Shown: positions 1 to 6,917, numbered from the stretch's first letter. The stretch: DNA of 10,593 nucleotides from Oscillospiraceae bacterium (GCA_902802215.1 CADCLH010000052.1:1-10593), one strand, 5' to 3'. Notes: a model not told the origin generated them from the sequence alone. Translations and numbers: made by a program.

Positions 1-74
1 ACGCCGCAGGCCGCCGCGATCCGCAGCAGTTCAAGATTGGAGTTTCGCTCTTTCCGAAGGCTCTTTTGCTCCAT
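1..74 (-). CDS. Acyltransferase-3-like membrane protein, N-terminal fragment
   Basis: Only the first 24 codons or so are in the window; the gene continues past the left edge. Translation from the ATG at 74 begins MEQKSLRKERNSNLELLRIA. The RNSNLELLRI stretch is the usual opening of acyltransferase family 3 proteins (multi-span membrane enzymes that O-acylate cell-surface sugars), where it leads into the first membrane helix. A strong ribosome binding site (AGGAGGGG, 7-8 nt upstream) fixes the start. The gene begins 29 nt after the nusA stop with no terminator between them, so it is probably co-transcribed with rimP-nusA. The family call rests on about 20 residues and is tentative; that a gene starts here is firmer. 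Confidence 0.6.
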   Translation of the reverse strand, partial: MEQKSLRKERNSNLELLRIAAACG

Positions 75-103
75 CGATCGCCCCTCCTGATTGACGCTGT
101 CCG

Positions 104-1156
104 TCAGCCCTCGCTCTCGGGCTTGATATCGATCTTGCAGCCGGTCAGCTTCGCGGCCAGACGCGCGTTCTGGCCCTCCTTGCCGATGGCCAGGGAGAGC
201 TGGGAATCGGGCACGACGACGCGGCAGCTCTTGCCGTCCTCGAGCATGGTCACGCTCAGCACCTCGGACGGAGAGAGCGCGGCGGCGATGTACTCCTCGG
301 GGATCTCGCTGTACTTGACGATGTCGATCTTCTCGCCGCCGAGCTCGTTGACGATGCTGGCGACGCGGCCGCCCTTCGGGCCCACGCAGGAGCCGATGGG
401 GTCGACGTCGGGGTCGGAGGACCAGACGGCCATCTTCGTGCGGCTGCCGGCCTCACGGGCGATGGACTTGATCTCGACGGTGCCGTCGTAGATCTCGGGC
501 ACCTCGAGCTCGAACAGGCGCTTGACCAGGCCCGGATGCGTCCGGGAGATGAGCACCTGCGGGCCGCGGGTGGAATTGCGGACCTCGACCACGTAGACCT
601 TGATGCGGTCGCCCTCGCGCAGGACCTCGGTCTTGATGCGCTCGTTGGGGGCGAGCATGGCCTCGGTAAACTCGCTGTTGGAGGAGATGCGGATGGTGAC
701 GCTGCCGTTGCGCGGCTCGATGTGGGACACGACGCCGGTCAGAATCTCATGCTCCTTGGAGGTGAACTCCTCGTAGATGATGCCGCGCTCCGCCTCGCGG
801 ATGCCCTGGATGATGACCTGCTTGGCGGCCTGGGCCGCGATGCGGCCGAACTTCTTGGTCTCCACGGGGACATGGAGCTCGTCGCCGAGCTTGGCGCGCT
901 TGCTGACCTTTTTGGCCGCCTCGAGCTGGATCTCGTGGCTCGGGTCCTCGACCTCCTCCACGACGGTCTTGACGACGTTCATCTCCATGCGCTTGGTCTC
1001 CTCGTCGAGGATGATCTCGACATTGTCCTCGCACTCGGGATTGTCCCGGCGGAAGGCCGCCAGCATGGCCTGCTTGATCTTGTCGTACATATAGCCCCGG
1101 GGAATGCCCTTCTCTTTTTCGATATCCTCAATGGCCTCAAAGAAATCTGCGTTCAT
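104..1156 (-). CDS. nusA: Transcription termination/antitermination factor NusA
   Basis: NusA binds RNA polymerase at the RNA exit channel and promotes pausing, intrinsic termination and antitermination. The 350-residue product has the Gram-positive layout: an N-terminal polymerase-binding domain (about 1-125), an S1 domain (about 136-201), KH1 with its GPKGG loop (near residue 260) and KH2 with IGKEGQNARLA (near 325-335). It lacks the C-terminal acidic repeats of the E. coli protein, as is normal in Firmicutes. I chose the ATG at 1156 (MNADFFEAIED), because GGAG sits about 9 nt upstream and this matches the usual family start. An in-frame ATG at 1171 would add five residues but has no good ribosome binding site. 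rimP lies 41 nt upstream, and the pair is probably transcribed from the promoter at 1751-1779. The gene usually next in Firmicutes, ylxR, is not here. Confidence 0.97.
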   Translation of the reverse strand: MNADFFEAIEDIEKEKGIPRGYMYDKIKQAMLAAFRRDNPECEDNVEIILDEETKRMEMNVVKTVVEEVEDPSHEIQLEAAKKVSKRAKLGDELHVPVETKKFGRIAAQAAKQVIIQGIREAERGIIYEEFTSKEHEILTGVVSHIEPRNGSVTIRISSNSEFTEAMLAPNERIKTEVLREGDRIKVYVVEVRNSTRGPQVLISRTHPGLVKRLFELEVPEIYDGTVEIKSIAREAGSRTKMAVWSSDPDVDPIGSCVGPKGGRVASIVNELGGEKIDIVKYSEIPEEYIAAALSPSEVLSVTMLEDGKSCRVVVPDSQLSLAIGKEGQNARLAAKLTGCKIDIKPESEG

Positions 1157-1197
1157 TTTCTGACTCTCCATTCTGCTTTTTCCGACTTGTATCCGTC

Positions 1198-1653
1198 TTA
1201 TAGTGAAACATGCAGCCTGACAAGGGCGATCTGCTCCTTCTCGAAGCGCATGGCCTTTTCGCCGACGAGCAGCGTGACCGCGCCGTCCTCGTATCCGGCG
1301 AGCGTGCCGACAAAGCTCTTGCTGCCGTCCACGCTCCGGTAGGTCCTGAGCTCGACCTGGGCGCCCGTGAACTGTTCAAAGTCCCGCGGGCGTTTGAGCT
1401 CCCGCTCCGCGCCGGCGGAGCCGACTTCAAACACATAGCTGTCCGGGATGGGGTCCGCCTCGTCCAAAATGGGATCGAGCCTGCGGCTGATGCGCTCGCA
1501 GTCGTCGATGCCGACGCCGCCCTCCTTGTCAATGAACACGCGCAGATACCAGCTTCCGGCCTCACGGACGTATTCCACGTCCCAGAGGGAACAGCCCTCC
1601 TCCTCGACCACCGGCAGCGCGAGCTCGGTGACCTTGTCTGTGATCTTACTCAT
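1198..1653 (-). CDS. rimP: Ribosome maturation factor RimP
   Basis: RimP helps assemble the 30S ribosomal subunit. The 151-residue product is the normal family length. It opens MSKITDKVTELALPVVEEEG and carries the N-terminal domain signature LWDVEYVREAGSWYLRVFID and the GVGIDDCERISRRLDPILDE segment. These are followed by the YVFEVGSAGAERELKRPRDF stretch that joins it to the C-terminal SH3-like domain. I chose the ATG at 1653 because AAGGTG lies about 8 nt upstream; a GTG at 1662 in the same frame would add three residues. It is the first gene of the operon, as rimP is upstream of nusA in most bacteria. Its leader carries a strong intrinsic terminator. Confidence 0.95.
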   Translation of the reverse strand: MSKITDKVTELALPVVEEEGCSLWDVEYVREAGSWYLRVFIDKEGGVGIDDCERISRRLDPILDEADPIPDSYVFEVGSAGAERELKRPRDFEQFTGAQVELRTYRSVDGSKSFVGTLAGYEDGAVTLLVGEKAMRFEKEQIALVRLHVSL

Positions 1654-1698
1654 ACCGCACACACCTTAACAAAATTTTACAGCGATCAAAAGTCTCAC

Positions 1699-1725
1699 AA
1701 AAAAGAGTGGGTCGAAACCCACTCT
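1699..1725 (-). terminator. Intrinsic terminator in the rimP-nusA leader (possible attenuator)
   Basis: Read on the minus strand, a perfect 9-bp stem (AGAGTGGGT / ACCCACTCT) is capped by a TTCG tetraloop and followed by a run of six T. It lies about 19 nt after the predicted start of transcription from the promoter at 1751-1779 and about 45 nt before the rimP start, so it is inside the leader of the rimP-nusA mRNA. It could also stop transcripts arriving from the carboxypeptidase gene. I see no upstream sequence complementary to the stem that would make a classic antiterminator. Confidence 0.85.
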
Positions 1726-1750
1726 GACAATACCGTAACCTTACTTTGTA

Positions 1751-1779
1751 AGTATAACACGGAAGAGCGTATAATGCAA
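1751..1779 (-). promoter_or_regulatory. Sigma-A-type promoter for rimP-nusA
   Basis: On the minus strand, TTGCAT (-35, 1779-1774) is separated by exactly 17 bp from TATACT (-10, 1756-1751). A TG one base before the -10 gives an extended -10 element. The predicted start of transcription is near 1744, giving a leader of about 90 nt before rimP. Confidence 0.8.
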
Positions 1780-1788
1780 GCCTTTTTT

Positions 1789-1821
1789 GTCCCGCGGCGC
1801 AGAGTTTTTGCGCCGCGGGAC
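1789..1821. other. 12-bp GC-rich hairpin without a U-tract
   Basis: GTCCCGCGGCGC (1789-1800) and its perfect complement (1810-1821) flank a 9-nt loop. On the minus strand the stem is followed by six A, so it is not a canonical intrinsic terminator for the carboxypeptidase gene ending at 1854. It could form at the 3' end of that mRNA and act as a transcript stabiliser or a U-less terminator. It also ends 10 bp before the -35 of the rimP promoter. Confidence 0.6.
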
Positions 1822-1853
1822 AGTACGGCCGGGCGGCGGGAGAAATCGTCCCG

Positions 1854-2675
1854 TCAATACTCGAAATCCGGGAAATAGTGGGCGTAGAACTCCTCAAAGC
1901 AGATCCCCTGCTCCATGATGAAGGTCGCGGCCTCCACCCCCACATAGCGGTAATGCCACGGCTCATCCCAGCCGGTCAGCAAAAGCTTGCGCGTGGGGTA
2001 GCGCTTGATAAAGCCGTACTCGGCGCAGTGCGAATCGAGCCAGGCGTAGAGCTCCTGATTCATGTCGCTGTATACCAGCCGTGAGCGGTTCCGGTCCAGG
2101 ATGTCGATCGCCAGACCGAGCTGATGCTCGCTCGCGCCGGGAAAGGCCGTGATGGTCTTGGCCTGATCGGCGGCCTCCTGATAGCGCGGGTCGAGATAGT
2201 CCGTGATCCCCATGCCGACCGCGATCTGGCTGGCCTTGGAGTTGAACACGTGGGCCTGATAGGAGTAGGAGCGGTACGCGCCGCCGATGAAGTAGTCGAA
2301 GCCCGCCGCCTCGATCCCGTCCAGAAACGCGTCGAGGTAGGGCATGTATTCCGTGCTGAACATCATGTAGCGCGTCCTGGCGATTTTGGAGACCTCCGGC
2401 TCGTAAGCCGAGGAGAGGAGGTTGTTGTTGTTGACGATTTGCAGATAGGTGTTGTCCTCGAAGTCCTTGGTGGACAGCTTGGGCCAGATGTCGACCGTGG
2501 GCTCGGGCGAGGGCGTGGGCGTGACGTTGTAGTTGGCGCTGTCCGTACGGATGAAGGCGCCGCTCTGGCCGCCGAAGATGATGTTGGTCCCGTTTTCCAG
2601 GCGCGAGACGACGATGGTGTAGAGCACAAGGCACAGCGCGGCCATCGACATCAGCCACAGGATTTTTCTTTTCAT
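1854..2675 (-). CDS. VanY-type D-alanyl-D-alanine carboxypeptidase (peptidase M15B)
   Basis: Zinc peptidases of this family remove the terminal D-alanine from peptidoglycan stem peptides outside the cell. The 273-residue product starts with a basic then hydrophobic segment (residues 1-23) that fits a signal anchor. A Thr/Pro-rich spacer (TPTPSPEPT, about 52-60) follows, then the catalytic domain. The family motifs are complete: SEHQLGLAID supplies H184 and D191, and EPWHY supplies E238 and the third zinc ligand H241. I chose the ATG at 2675 (MKRKILWLM) because the signal anchor begins there and a good promoter ends just upstream. The reading frame stays open back to 2849, but that part overlaps sigK. 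The ribosome binding site is weak (AAAGG about 12 nt upstream). The pattern does not distinguish a housekeeping enzyme from a sporulation enzyme or a vancomycin-resistance VanY; no other van gene is present. Confidence 0.9.
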   Translation of the reverse strand: MKRKILWLMSMAALCLVLYTIVVSRLENGTNIIFGGQSGAFIRTDSANYNVTPTPSPEPTVDIWPKLSTKDFEDNTYLQIVNNNNLLSSAYEPEVSKIARTRYMMFSTEYMPYLDAFLDGIEAAGFDYFIGGAYRSYSYQAHVFNSKASQIAVGMGITDYLDPRYQEAADQAKTITAFPGASEHQLGLAIDILDRNRSRLVYSDMNQELYAWLDSHCAEYGFIKRYPTRKLLLTGWDEPWHYRYVGVEAATFIMEQGICFEEFYAHYFPDFEY

Positions 2676-2720
2676 GCCCCGTACCAGCCTTTCTCTCTTC
2701 CGAAATGATCCTGAGGAAGG

Positions 2721-2749
2721 ATTATAGCACCCAAATGTTACGAATTCAA
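2721..2749 (-). promoter_or_regulatory. Sigma-A-type promoter for the carboxypeptidase gene
   Basis: On the minus strand, TTGAAT (-35, 2749-2744), a 17-bp spacer and a perfect TATAAT (-10, 2726-2721) with TG one base upstream (extended -10). Predicted start is near 2714, about 39 nt before the ATG at 2675. It lies between the sigK stop and the carboxypeptidase start, so that gene can be expressed independently of sigK. Confidence 0.85.
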
Positions 2750-2787
2750 GTCTGTTTCCGGTTTCGATCCCCCACTTCGGCAAAAAA

Positions 2788-3471
2788 TCACGGTTCCTCC
2801 AGCGCGCGGCGCAGCTTTTCCAGCGCCCGCTTCTCCAGACGGGAGACATATGATCTGCTGATGCCGCACTCCCGGGCGGTCTCCCACTGGGTCATCGGCT
2901 CCCGGCCGTCCAGTCCGTAGCGCAGGCGGATGATCTGCGCCTCGCGCTCGTCGAGGCTGCTGCCGATCAGCGTGCGCAGGCTGCGGCAGAGCTCCCGGCT
3001 GCCGATGCGCTCGGCCATGTCGTCCTCCTGCGCGAGCACATCCATGACGAACAGGCCGTTGCCCTCGCCGTCCACATCCAGCGCGTCCGACAGGCTCAGC
3101 TCGCCCGCGCTCTTTCTCTGACTGCGGAAATACATGAGGATCTCGTTCTCGATGCAGCGGCTGGCATAGGTCGCCAGCCGCACGTTTTTGTCCGCCCGGT
3201 AGGTATTGACGCCCTTGATGAGCCCGATCGTCCCGATGGAGATCAGATCGTCCGCGTCGTCGGCGGAATAGTACTTCTTGACGATGTGCGCCACCAGCCG
3301 CAGATTATGCTCCACGAGCAGATTGCGCGCCTCCAGATCTCCCTGCTGCCAGCGCTGGAGATATTCGCGCTCCTTTTCCCGGCTCAGCGGTCTCGGGAAG
3401 GAGTCGCCCGGCGAAATGCGGAGCATCAGGAACAGGCTGTTCATCAGCAGAAGAATCGCGCTTTCAAGCAC
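2788..3471 (-). CDS. sigK: RNA polymerase sporulation sigma factor SigK (pro-sigma-K)
   Basis: SigK directs late mother-cell transcription during sporulation (coat and spore-release genes). The 227-residue product matches the family closely. ARNLLVEHNLRLVAHIVKKY (48-67), DDLISIGTIGLIKGVNTY and LATYASRCIENEILMYFR form region 2, and CGISRSYVSRLEKRAL (about 202-217) is the region 4 helix-turn-helix. Residues 1-18 are hydrophobic and line up with the pro-sequence removed by the SpoIVFB membrane protease in Bacillus, with SFPRPLS matching the start of the mature protein. The start is a GTG with GGAGGTG (3479-3485) at ideal spacing. The gene is uninterrupted: no skin-like excisable element splits it as in B. 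subtilis or C. difficile. I could not find a convincing sigma-E promoter upstream. Confidence 0.95.
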   Translation of the reverse strand: MLESAILLLMNSLFLMLRISPGDSFPRPLSREKEREYLQRWQQGDLEARNLLVEHNLRLVAHIVKKYYSADDADDLISIGTIGLIKGVNTYRADKNVRLATYASRCIENEILMYFRSQRKSAGELSLSDALDVDGEGNGLFVMDVLAQEDDMAERIGSRELCRSLRTLIGSSLDEREAQIIRLRYGLDGREPMTQWETARECGISRSYVSRLEKRALEKLRRALEEP

Positions 3472-3523
3472 CGTTCATCACCTCCGTTCATCCTATTCCG
3501 CCGGAGACTGTCCCCATTCGCGC

Positions 3524-3555
3524 AAAAAAGCGGTATCGGGTTTTCCCGATACCGC
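3524..3555 (-). terminator. Intrinsic terminator built on palindrome copy 1
   Basis: An 11-bp stem with a 4-nt loop (3530-3555; arms GCGGTATCGGG and CCCGATACCGC) is followed on the minus strand by six T (3529-3524). It lies about 210 nt beyond the kinase stop and about 50 nt before sigK, so it can end transcription from the signalling operon before sigK. The 26-bp palindrome is identical to the one at 3719-3744. Confidence 0.8.
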
Positions 3556-3648
3556 CCGGATTGCAGGCAACCCCTGCTGACAAGTCAGACTTGTAAGGGG
3601 AAAGTGTGAAAGGGGGGCGGGGAGCCCCCGTTCACGTTCAATCCACGC

Positions 3649-3682
3649 AAAAATGGGAGCTTTTTTGGAAGCTCCCATTTTT
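3649..3682. terminator. Bidirectional intrinsic terminator
   Basis: A perfect 14-bp stem (AAAAATGGGAGCTT at 3649-3662, complement at 3669-3682) has a 6-nt loop. It begins with five A and ends with five T, so it has a U-tract on either strand. It is the first U-tailed hairpin after the kinase gene. Confidence 0.85.
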
Positions 3683-3683
3683 G

Positions 3684-3722
3684 CCGCTCAAGCTGCCGAC
3701 AAATTGTTGACAGCTTGAGCGG
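3684..3722. other. 12-bp hairpin overlapping palindrome copy 2
   Basis: CCGCTCAAGCTG (3684-3695) pairs perfectly with 3711-3722 around a 15-nt loop. Its last four bases (3719-3722) are also the first four of the 26-bp palindrome at 3719-3744, so the two hairpins cannot both form completely. It is immediately next to the bidirectional terminator. Confidence 0.7.
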
Positions 3723-3744
3723 TATCGGGTTTTCCCGATACCGC
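3719..3744. repeat. 26-bp perfect palindrome, copy 2
   Basis: Arms of 11 bp (GCGGTATCGGG / CCCGATACCGC) around TTTT, identical in all 26 bases to the palindrome at 3530-3555. It begins 21 nt after the kinase stop codon and has no T-run on the minus strand, so only copy 1 has the form of a terminator. Confidence 0.9.
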
Positions 3745-3765
3745 TGGATACACACTATTGAATTT

Positions 3766-6201
3766 TCAGATCTCGCCGAGGCCGACGCCCTCCCAGAACT
3801 CCACCTCGCGCTGGTGGTTCTCGTTGGCGCCGCAGGCCACGCAGGTGCCGTCCGAACGCAGGCCGACGGTATGGAGAGGTCCGGCGCAGATCTCCACGAT
3901 GCCGGTCCAGCCGTCAACCTCGCTCTGGCGGTTGGTGTTCCTGCCCGCGGCGACGCAGGTGCCGTCCGCGCGCAGGCCCACCGTGTGCCGGTCTCCCCCG
4001 CAGGCGGCGACGATATCCGTCCAGTCCGAGACCTCGCACTGCTTGTCGCTGTTGTCGCCGACGGCAACACAGGTGCCGTCCGCGCGAATGCCGATCGTAC
4101 AGTAGGAACCGGCGCCGATCGCGACGATATCCGTCCAGTCCGAGACGTCGCACTGGCCGCAGGAGTTGTTCCCGACGGCAACGCAGGTGCCGTCCGCGCG
4201 CAGGCCCACCGAATGCTGATCGCCCGCGGCGACCGCGACGATGTCGGTCCACTCGTCCACCGCGCAGCGGTTGTGGGCCGTGTATCCCTTGGCGACCACC
4301 GTGCCGTCTTCTTTCAGGCCCAGAACGTGGTCTTCACCGGCGGCGATGGAAATGATGTCCTTCCAGTCCCCGACCCCGCTCACACCGTGCGGATTCGAGC
4401 CGGAGCCAAACACGGTGCCGTCCTTGCGGAGATAGTGGATATGGCCTCCGTTTGCGGCGATGGAGATCACGTCGTCCGTCCTGGACGCGGGCGTGTTGCC
4501 CGTGCGCACCACCGAGCCGTTATACAGCAGGGCCGCGGAGAATATCGTCCCGGCGGAGATGTGGTTGTGAACGGCGGCCTGACGCCACGCCTCCCGGCTG
4601 CGCTGGGCTGCGTCCGCGTAATCGCCCAGCTTGTAAAAGGCCAGCGCCGCCACGTTCGCCCGTCCCTTGGCGAGCAGCGCCTCGGCCTCCTGATAGGCCA
4701 GCGCCTCGGGTGTGAGCGGCGTGGGCTCCGGCGTAGGCTCGGGCGTGGGCTCCGGCGTGGGCTCGGAGCTGGGCTCCGCGGCAGGCGTGAGCTCCGGCCC
4801 GGCGGTGATCTCCGGGCCTGCCGTCAGGACCACCGGGACCACGTCCTCCGCCGCGGGGCTCTTCCCCCGCGCGCCGAAGTAGAGACCGCCGATCAGCACC
4901 AGCGCGCCCAGCGCCGCCGCGCCCACCCAGAGAGGTCCTTTCTTTTTCTTCGCCGTCCGCGGAGCGCCCGGCTCCTTCTGTTCGGCAACCTGGACGGTCG
5001 CGTCTCCGCCGTCCTCCGCTGCGGCGTATGCCGCCTCCGCGCTCTCGGGATCGGCCACCATGGCGGTCAGACCGCCCGGTTCCTCGTCGGCCTCCCCGGC
5101 TTCCGCCCGGGCTGCCGCGCTCTTCTGATATTCGGGCGTTTCCGCGAAAACGGTCCTGCCGTCCCCGTTCTCCGCATCCCCGGATTTCTCCGCAGCCTTC
5201 GCGGACGGCCTGCCGCTCTCGATCGTCTGCTGGCGAAGGGCCGGCTCCTTGCGGAACATGGCGTTGGCCAGTTCCCCCATGGACTGATAGCGGTCGGCCG
5301 CACGCACGGCGAGGCCGCGCTGCAGGACGCTCTCCTGATCGGGCGTGATCTGCGCCCCGAGCTCCGACGGAAGACGCAGGGTGTTGTTGGGGTTCATCGC
5401 CCGCTCGACGGATTCCTCCGGCCGGACGCCCGTCAGGCAGAAATACAGCGTCGCGCACAGGGCGTAGACATCGGTCCAGGGGCCCTGGTTGCCCTTGCTG
5501 CGGTACTGCTCCTCCGGCGCGTAGCCCGGCTTGAGCATGACCGACATGCTCTTGTCCCCGCCGACCTCGCGCGCCGCGCCGAAGTCCAGCAGCTTCAGGC
5601 TCCCGTCCGCCAGGACGATGATGTTGTCGGGACTGATGTCCCGGTGGATGATCCCCTGCGCGTGGACCTTGTCCAGCGCCCGGATCAGCGGCTGCACCGC
5701 CCGCATCAGCTTGTCCGCGGGGATCTTCCCGTTTTGGGCCACATACCGCTTCATGGTCAGACCGTCAAGGTACTCCATGACGATATAGGCCGTGTTGTTG
5801 TCTTCAAAAAAATCGTGTACGCTGACGATGCCGGGCTCCTCAAAGAAGCGGGCCAGCGTCCGCGCCTCGTGGAGGAATTTCTGCTTGCCGTCCCGGAAGA
5901 AATCCTGACCGCTGGCCGTGATCGTGATCGCGTTCGACACCGCGTGATCCCGGTAGGCATAGCCGTTGGGGTAGAACTCCTTGACGGCGACGCGCATGTT
6001 CAGCAGCTCGTCCCGGCCGATATAGGTGATGCCGAAGCCGCCCTGTCCGAGTGCTCTGCCCAGCAGGTAACGGCCGTGCAGAAGCGTGCCCGGCGCAAGC
6101 AGATGCTTCGCGCTCTCCACCTCGGGCGGCTTCCCGCAGTGCGGGCAGACCGTATCCGTTTCCTGGACAGGGAACATGCAGTAGTAGCAATACCTGTTCA
6201 T
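3766..6201 (-). CDS. Membrane Ser/Thr protein kinase with zinc ribbon and RCC1-like ectodomain
   Basis: The 811-residue protein begins with a zinc ribbon (C5, C8, C19, C22). The kinase domain (about 45-310) has LGQGGFG (51-57), VAVK with K74, a helix-C glutamate in HEARTLARF (E112), HRDISPDN (D188, N193), DFG (206-208) and GYAPEEQY. All catalytic residues are present, so it should be active. An acidic linker and KKKK lead to one membrane helix (about 424-442), which puts the kinase inside and the C-terminal half outside. Outside are a Pro/Glu/Thr spacer with repeated EPTP, a short helical-repeat segment (about 497-545), and RCC1-like repeats. Six units of exactly 38 residues run from 578 to 805, preceded by a shorter degenerate unit at about 548-577, which makes seven blades. 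The start has GAGGA 6 nt upstream and lies 11 nt after the phosphatase stop, so the two are translationally linked. The sensed ligand is unknown. Confidence 0.93.
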   Translation of the reverse strand: MNRYCYYCMFPVQETDTVCPHCGKPPEVESAKHLLAPGTLLHGRYLLGRALGQGGFGITYIGRDELLNMRVAVKEFYPNGYAYRDHAVSNAITITASGQDFFRDGKQKFLHEARTLARFFEEPGIVSVHDFFEDNNTAYIVMEYLDGLTMKRYVAQNGKIPADKLMRAVQPLIRALDKVHAQGIIHRDISPDNIIVLADGSLKLLDFGAAREVGGDKSMSVMLKPGYAPEEQYRSKGNQGPWTDVYALCATLYFCLTGVRPEESVERAMNPNNTLRLPSELGAQITPDQESVLQRGLAVRAADRYQSMGELANAMFRKEPALRQQTIESGRPSAKAAEKSGDAENGDGRTVFAETPEYQKSAAARAEAGEADEEPGGLTAMVADPESAEAAYAAAEDGGDATVQVAEQKEPGAPRTAKKKKGPLWVGAAALGALVLIGGLYFGARGKSPAAEDVVPVVLTAGPEITAGPELTPAAEPSSEPTPEPTPEPTPEPTPLTPEALAYQEAEALLAKGRANVAALAFYKLGDYADAAQRSREAWRQAAVHNHISAGTIFSAALLYNGSVVRTGNTPASRTDDVISIAANGGHIHYLRKDGTVFGSGSNPHGVSGVGDWKDIISIAAGEDHVLGLKEDGTVVAKGYTAHNRCAVDEWTDIVAVAAGDQHSVGLRADGTCVAVGNNSCGQCDVSDWTDIVAIGAGSYCTIGIRADGTCVAVGDNSDKQCEVSDWTDIVAACGGDRHTVGLRADGTCVAAGRNTNRQSEVDGWTGIVEICAGPLHTVGLRSDGTCVACGANENHQREVEFWEGVGLGEI
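3787..4470 (-). repeat. Six in-frame tandem repeats of 114 bp (RCC1-like blades)
   Basis: This stretch of the kinase gene encodes six consecutive units of exactly 38 residues on the pattern IVAxxAGxxHxVGLRxDGTCVAxG...W. The middle and later units share near-identical DNA around the LRADGTCVA codons, for example at about 3955, 4072 and 4190. The last four blades each have Cys in DGTC. Such similarity suggests recent unit duplication and could allow copy-number change by recombination. Confidence 0.85.
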
Positions 6202-6212
6202 ATCCCGTCCTC

Positions 6213-6917
6213 TTATTCTCTGACCACGATGGCGATCGCCGTGTTGTTGTCAGTGGCCGCAGGCTCCGCAATCGCGCGCATCTGCCGCAGCCAGGGCTCC
6301 GCGCTCTCCGTCAGTCTGGCACAGCGTAGCATGTCCGCCTCCAGAATTCCTTCCCAGAACCCGTCGCTGCACAGCAACAGCCTGTCGCCCGGCTGGATGT
6401 CCAGCAGCTTCTCCGCGATCTTGGGCACGCGCTTGTCCCCCAGGACGCGGAACAGCTTGTTCCGGTCCCTGTTGGTCCGGACCTCCCCGGGCGTGATGTC
6501 GCCCGCCATGACCCCGAGCTGCGCGACGCTGTGGTCGGCCGACTGGTATATGATCGCGTCGCCGCGGAACTGGTAGATCCGCGTGTCGCCCACATGGATC
6601 GCCTCCGCGAAGCCCTCTCCGATCCACACGGCGGCAATCGTTGTCTGTGCGCCCGGGTGGTCGACCTGAAGCGCGCAGATCTCCTCGTTCGCCTTCAGGA
6701 TCGCGTCGATCAGCTTCTTTGGCGATATGCTCTCCCCCGTGAGGCGGTCGTTGAGGGTCTTCACCGCCTGTCGGGAAGCAAGCTCGCCGTTCTCCTGACC
6801 GCCGAGCCCGTCCGCGACAACGGCCAGCACGCCGTTCAGGCTCTCCAGAACGGATACGGAATCTTCATTGTTGCTTCTTTTTCCAAGTCCGGAATAATAG
6901 GAGAGGCTGAGATTCAT
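6213..6917 (-). CDS. PP2C-family protein Ser/Thr phosphatase
   Basis: PPM/PP2C phosphatases remove phosphate from Ser and Thr using two metal ions; bacterial ones usually sit beside, and counteract, a Ser/Thr kinase. The 234-residue product is a stand-alone catalytic domain with the motifs in order: RSNNEDS (D19), VVADGLGG (D36, G37), IHVGDTRIY (107-115), DHSVAQLG, LLCSDGFWE (D185) and ATDNNTAI (D223). No membrane segment or extra domain is visible. The start at 6917 has AAAGGA about 10 nt upstream. The 117 bp between it and the TIR gene contain no other gene that I can support. The stop is 11 nt before the kinase start, so the natural target is that kinase or its substrates. Confidence 0.95.
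   Translation of the reverse strand: MNLSLSYYSGLGKRSNNEDSVSVLESLNGVLAVVADGLGGQENGELASRQAVKTLNDRLTGESISPKKLIDAILKANEEICALQVDHPGAQTTIAAVWIGEGFAEAIHVGDTRIYQFRGDAIIYQSADHSVAQLGVMAGDITPGEVRTNRDRNKLFRVLGDKRVPKIAEKLLDIQPGDRLLLCSDGFWEGILEADMLRCARLTESAEPWLRQMRAIAEPAATDNNTAIAIVVRE

Noticed and set aside
2676..2787. A terminator directly after sigK, suggested by six T just past its stop codon
   Set aside because: No stem of useful length precedes the T-run.
2676..2849. Upstream extension of the carboxypeptidase frame to 2849
   Set aside because: It overlaps the sigK coding region and the promoter, lacks family similarity, and would place the signal anchor 58 residues into the protein.
3486..3529. A sigma-E-type promoter for sigK
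   Set aside because: The best candidate (AATAGGAT) matches only about five of eight -10 positions and has no acceptable -35.
3530..3744. A MITE or other small transposon bounded by the two 26-bp palindromes
   Set aside because: No target-site duplication is visible on either side, and the ends are palindromes rather than ordinary inverted repeats; kept only as a structural observation.
3787..4470. Regular 114-bp repeats considered as a CRISPR or non-coding repeat array
   Set aside because: The repeats are in frame within the kinase gene, encode 38-residue units and have no repeat-spacer structure.
3715..6576. A 953-codon open frame on the plus strand (and another of 683 codons at 6531-8582)
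   Set aside because: They lie antisense to genes with complete catalytic motifs, have low-complexity Arg/Ala/Val/Leu composition and no recognisable domain. Long antisense frames are expected in GC-rich DNA.
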